Assembly: GCA_937894775.1 (NCBI GenBank)
Contig: CALAXC010000153.1
Location: 33,385 to 97,384, forward strand
Length of the DNA stretch: 64,000 bases
From: an uncultured Clostridia bacterium
Lineage (GTDB): Bacteria; Bacillota; Clostridia; Oscillospirales; CAG-272
Reading direction: 5' to 3'
Numbering within the stretch: the first letter of the stretch is position 1; each line of letters starts with the position of its first letter. A model generated the notes under the pieces. It searched no databases, was not told the origin of the DNA, and was given only the letters and a program-made list of their open reading frames with translations. Positions 63,226 to 64,000 of the stretch are shown here, in pieces. The position numbers and the translations under genes are program-made.

Positions 63226-63936
63226 TTATTTGAGAGAGAAACCAGATTTATTTACTGCATATATGATTCGTTTCCTTCTGCGTTCAGAGCTTCTGATTCC
63301 TCTAGTATTGAAAATCAGAGTGGAGATAGTAGCGTTCATACTTTCTGCGATACTGGAATTGATACGTTTACCCCGATAAACAATAAAAGAATTGATGATT
63401 TTAGTTCTCCAGTTCGAAAGAGTAGCAACGAACTCAGAATATTCAAGAATGTTGGCTTTGACAAAGTTATTGCATATACTATCAAAAATATGTTTGGCTT
63501 CTTCGTAAGAGGAAGTGGCGTTAAAAACGGTGTATTTTTCTTTTAACTCATAAGCATTTTTTAAATCTGGATGAATCGCAAGAATAAGTTCCAGAAGCTG
63601 TCTGAAGTTGATATGACGCTTCAACTTGTGATTGAATTTCCCTTTATTATCTAGATCAATCGTTCTATCAAATAATAGACTTTTCCAGTATTTCAGAAGA
63701 TAATACTGTATAGAGTCCTTATTATACGAGTTCATGATACGGATTCTGACTTTCTGAAGGCTTTCATTTAAGTGTTTGATGACGTGGAAAGAGTCGACAC
63801 AAATGAGAGCCTTTTTAAAATAGATTTGAGCGATCTGCTTGTAAGGAAAATACATATCGATACAAACAAATTTGACGTTTAAAAACTCTTTAGAGCCTTG
63901 TAGAGGCTGAAAATACTTGTGTAAATAATTCTTTTT
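63226..63936 (-). CDS. ISL3-family transposase, incomplete at its 5' end
   Basis: The C-terminal part of an ISL3 (DDE) transposase: FVCIDMYFPYKQIAQIYF has the second catalytic region, CVDSFHVIKHLN the RNaseH-fold core, and INSSIAESMNATISTLIFNTRGIRS the terminal Glu region. An ATG at 63855 would lose the first aspartate, so the frame is read to 63936, where an in-frame TAA (63937-63939) sits next to a run of seven A. Upstream sequence up to 64000 continues open in another frame, suggesting a frameshift or decay. The element's other end lies outside the window, so its terminal repeats cannot be defined. Confidence 0.8.
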   Translation of the reverse strand, partial: KKNYLHKYFQPLQGSKEFLNVKFVCIDMYFPYKQIAQIYFKKALICVDSFHVIKHLNESLQKVRIRIMNSYNKDSIQYYLLKYWKSLLFDRTIDLDNKGKFNHKLKRHINFRQLLELILAIHPDLKNAYELKEKYTVFNATSSYEEAKHIFDSICNNFVKANILEYSEFVATLSNWRTKIINSFIVYRGKRINSSIAESMNATISTLIFNTRGIRSSERRRKRIIYAVNKSGFSLK

Positions 63937-64000
63937 TTATTAGATATAAACATGGCGAATCCAAATATGAATCTTTGAAGCATAATTTGTTAAAGCCATC

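Noticed and set aside
1..64000. tRNA, rRNA or CRISPR array
   Set aside because: I looked for CCA-ended cloverleaves and regularly spaced identical repeats and saw none; the hairpin array near 63.1 kb has irregular, non-identical units.

Overview
This is chromosomal DNA of an AT-rich, low-GC Gram-positive bacterium, most likely an uncultured or gut member of the class Clostridia. The signs are a clostridial gene set (CD1247-type zinc ribbon, DUF1294, DUF896, flavodiiron protein with flavin reductase and rubredoxin domains, SipW-type signal peptidase, ylxM-ffh-rpsP-khpA, dnaX-ybaB-recR next to a large-type SRP RNA). Strong Shine-Dalgarno sites and sigma-A promoters with 16-18 bp (mostly 17 bp) spacers also fit. 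I cannot fix the family. No tRNA, rRNA or CRISPR array was seen.

Layout. 1-5.3 kb: the end of a zinc-ribbon gene, then a ribosomal/transcription cluster (rpmG-secE-nusG-rplK-rplA) behind a strong promoter and a highly structured leader, then rny and rnhA. 5.35-24.2 kb: one apparent accessory operon of about 19 kb on the plus strand. It begins with a DUF3737 beta-helix gene and continues with three membrane proteins of unknown function, a GH3-like protein fused through two membrane helices to a dead AAA+ domain, two membrane-anchored McrB-like AAA+ ATPases with identical cytosolic domains, a DUF2357 coiled-coil protein between them, and two surface transglutaminase-like proteins with YDG/MBG-type beta repeats (631 and 1675 residues). 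A strong terminator closes it. 24.2-30.9 kb: a six-gene minus-strand operon (MBL hydrolase, gltX, glnS, DUF1294, MutS-like ATPase, GNAT). 31-46.3 kb: small housekeeping transcription units (DUF6873, rpmB, a degenerate PurL-like protein, mtaB, an RluA-family synthase, lnt, a lipoprotein, trmL-mnmA, secA and two membrane proteins). 46.3-53.4 kb: SRP RNA, dnaX-ybaB-recR, a GH43-like enzyme, dinB and an orphan solute-binding lipoprotein. 53.4-64 kb: a LexA-like regulator, a glycosyltransferase, ylxM-ffh-rpsP-khpA, a flavodiiron protein, a SipW-type signal peptidase with one TasA-like cargo, a run of hairpins, and an incomplete ISL3-type transposase at the edge.

The most interesting part is 5.35-24.2 kb. 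McrB-type AAA+ plus DUF2357 is the core of McrBC-like defence systems, but here both ATPases carry N-terminal membrane anchors, the DUF2357 protein has a long coiled coil where a nuclease would be expected, and the neighbours are extracellular transglutaminase and glycosidase-like proteins. The layout resembles the MoxR-DUF58-transglutaminase (TgpA) theme rebuilt from McrBC parts. My reading is an envelope or cell-surface remodelling machine in which cytosolic AAA+ rings, two catalytic and one pseudo-AAA+, act through membrane helices on surface proteins. This is inference from domain architecture and gene order.
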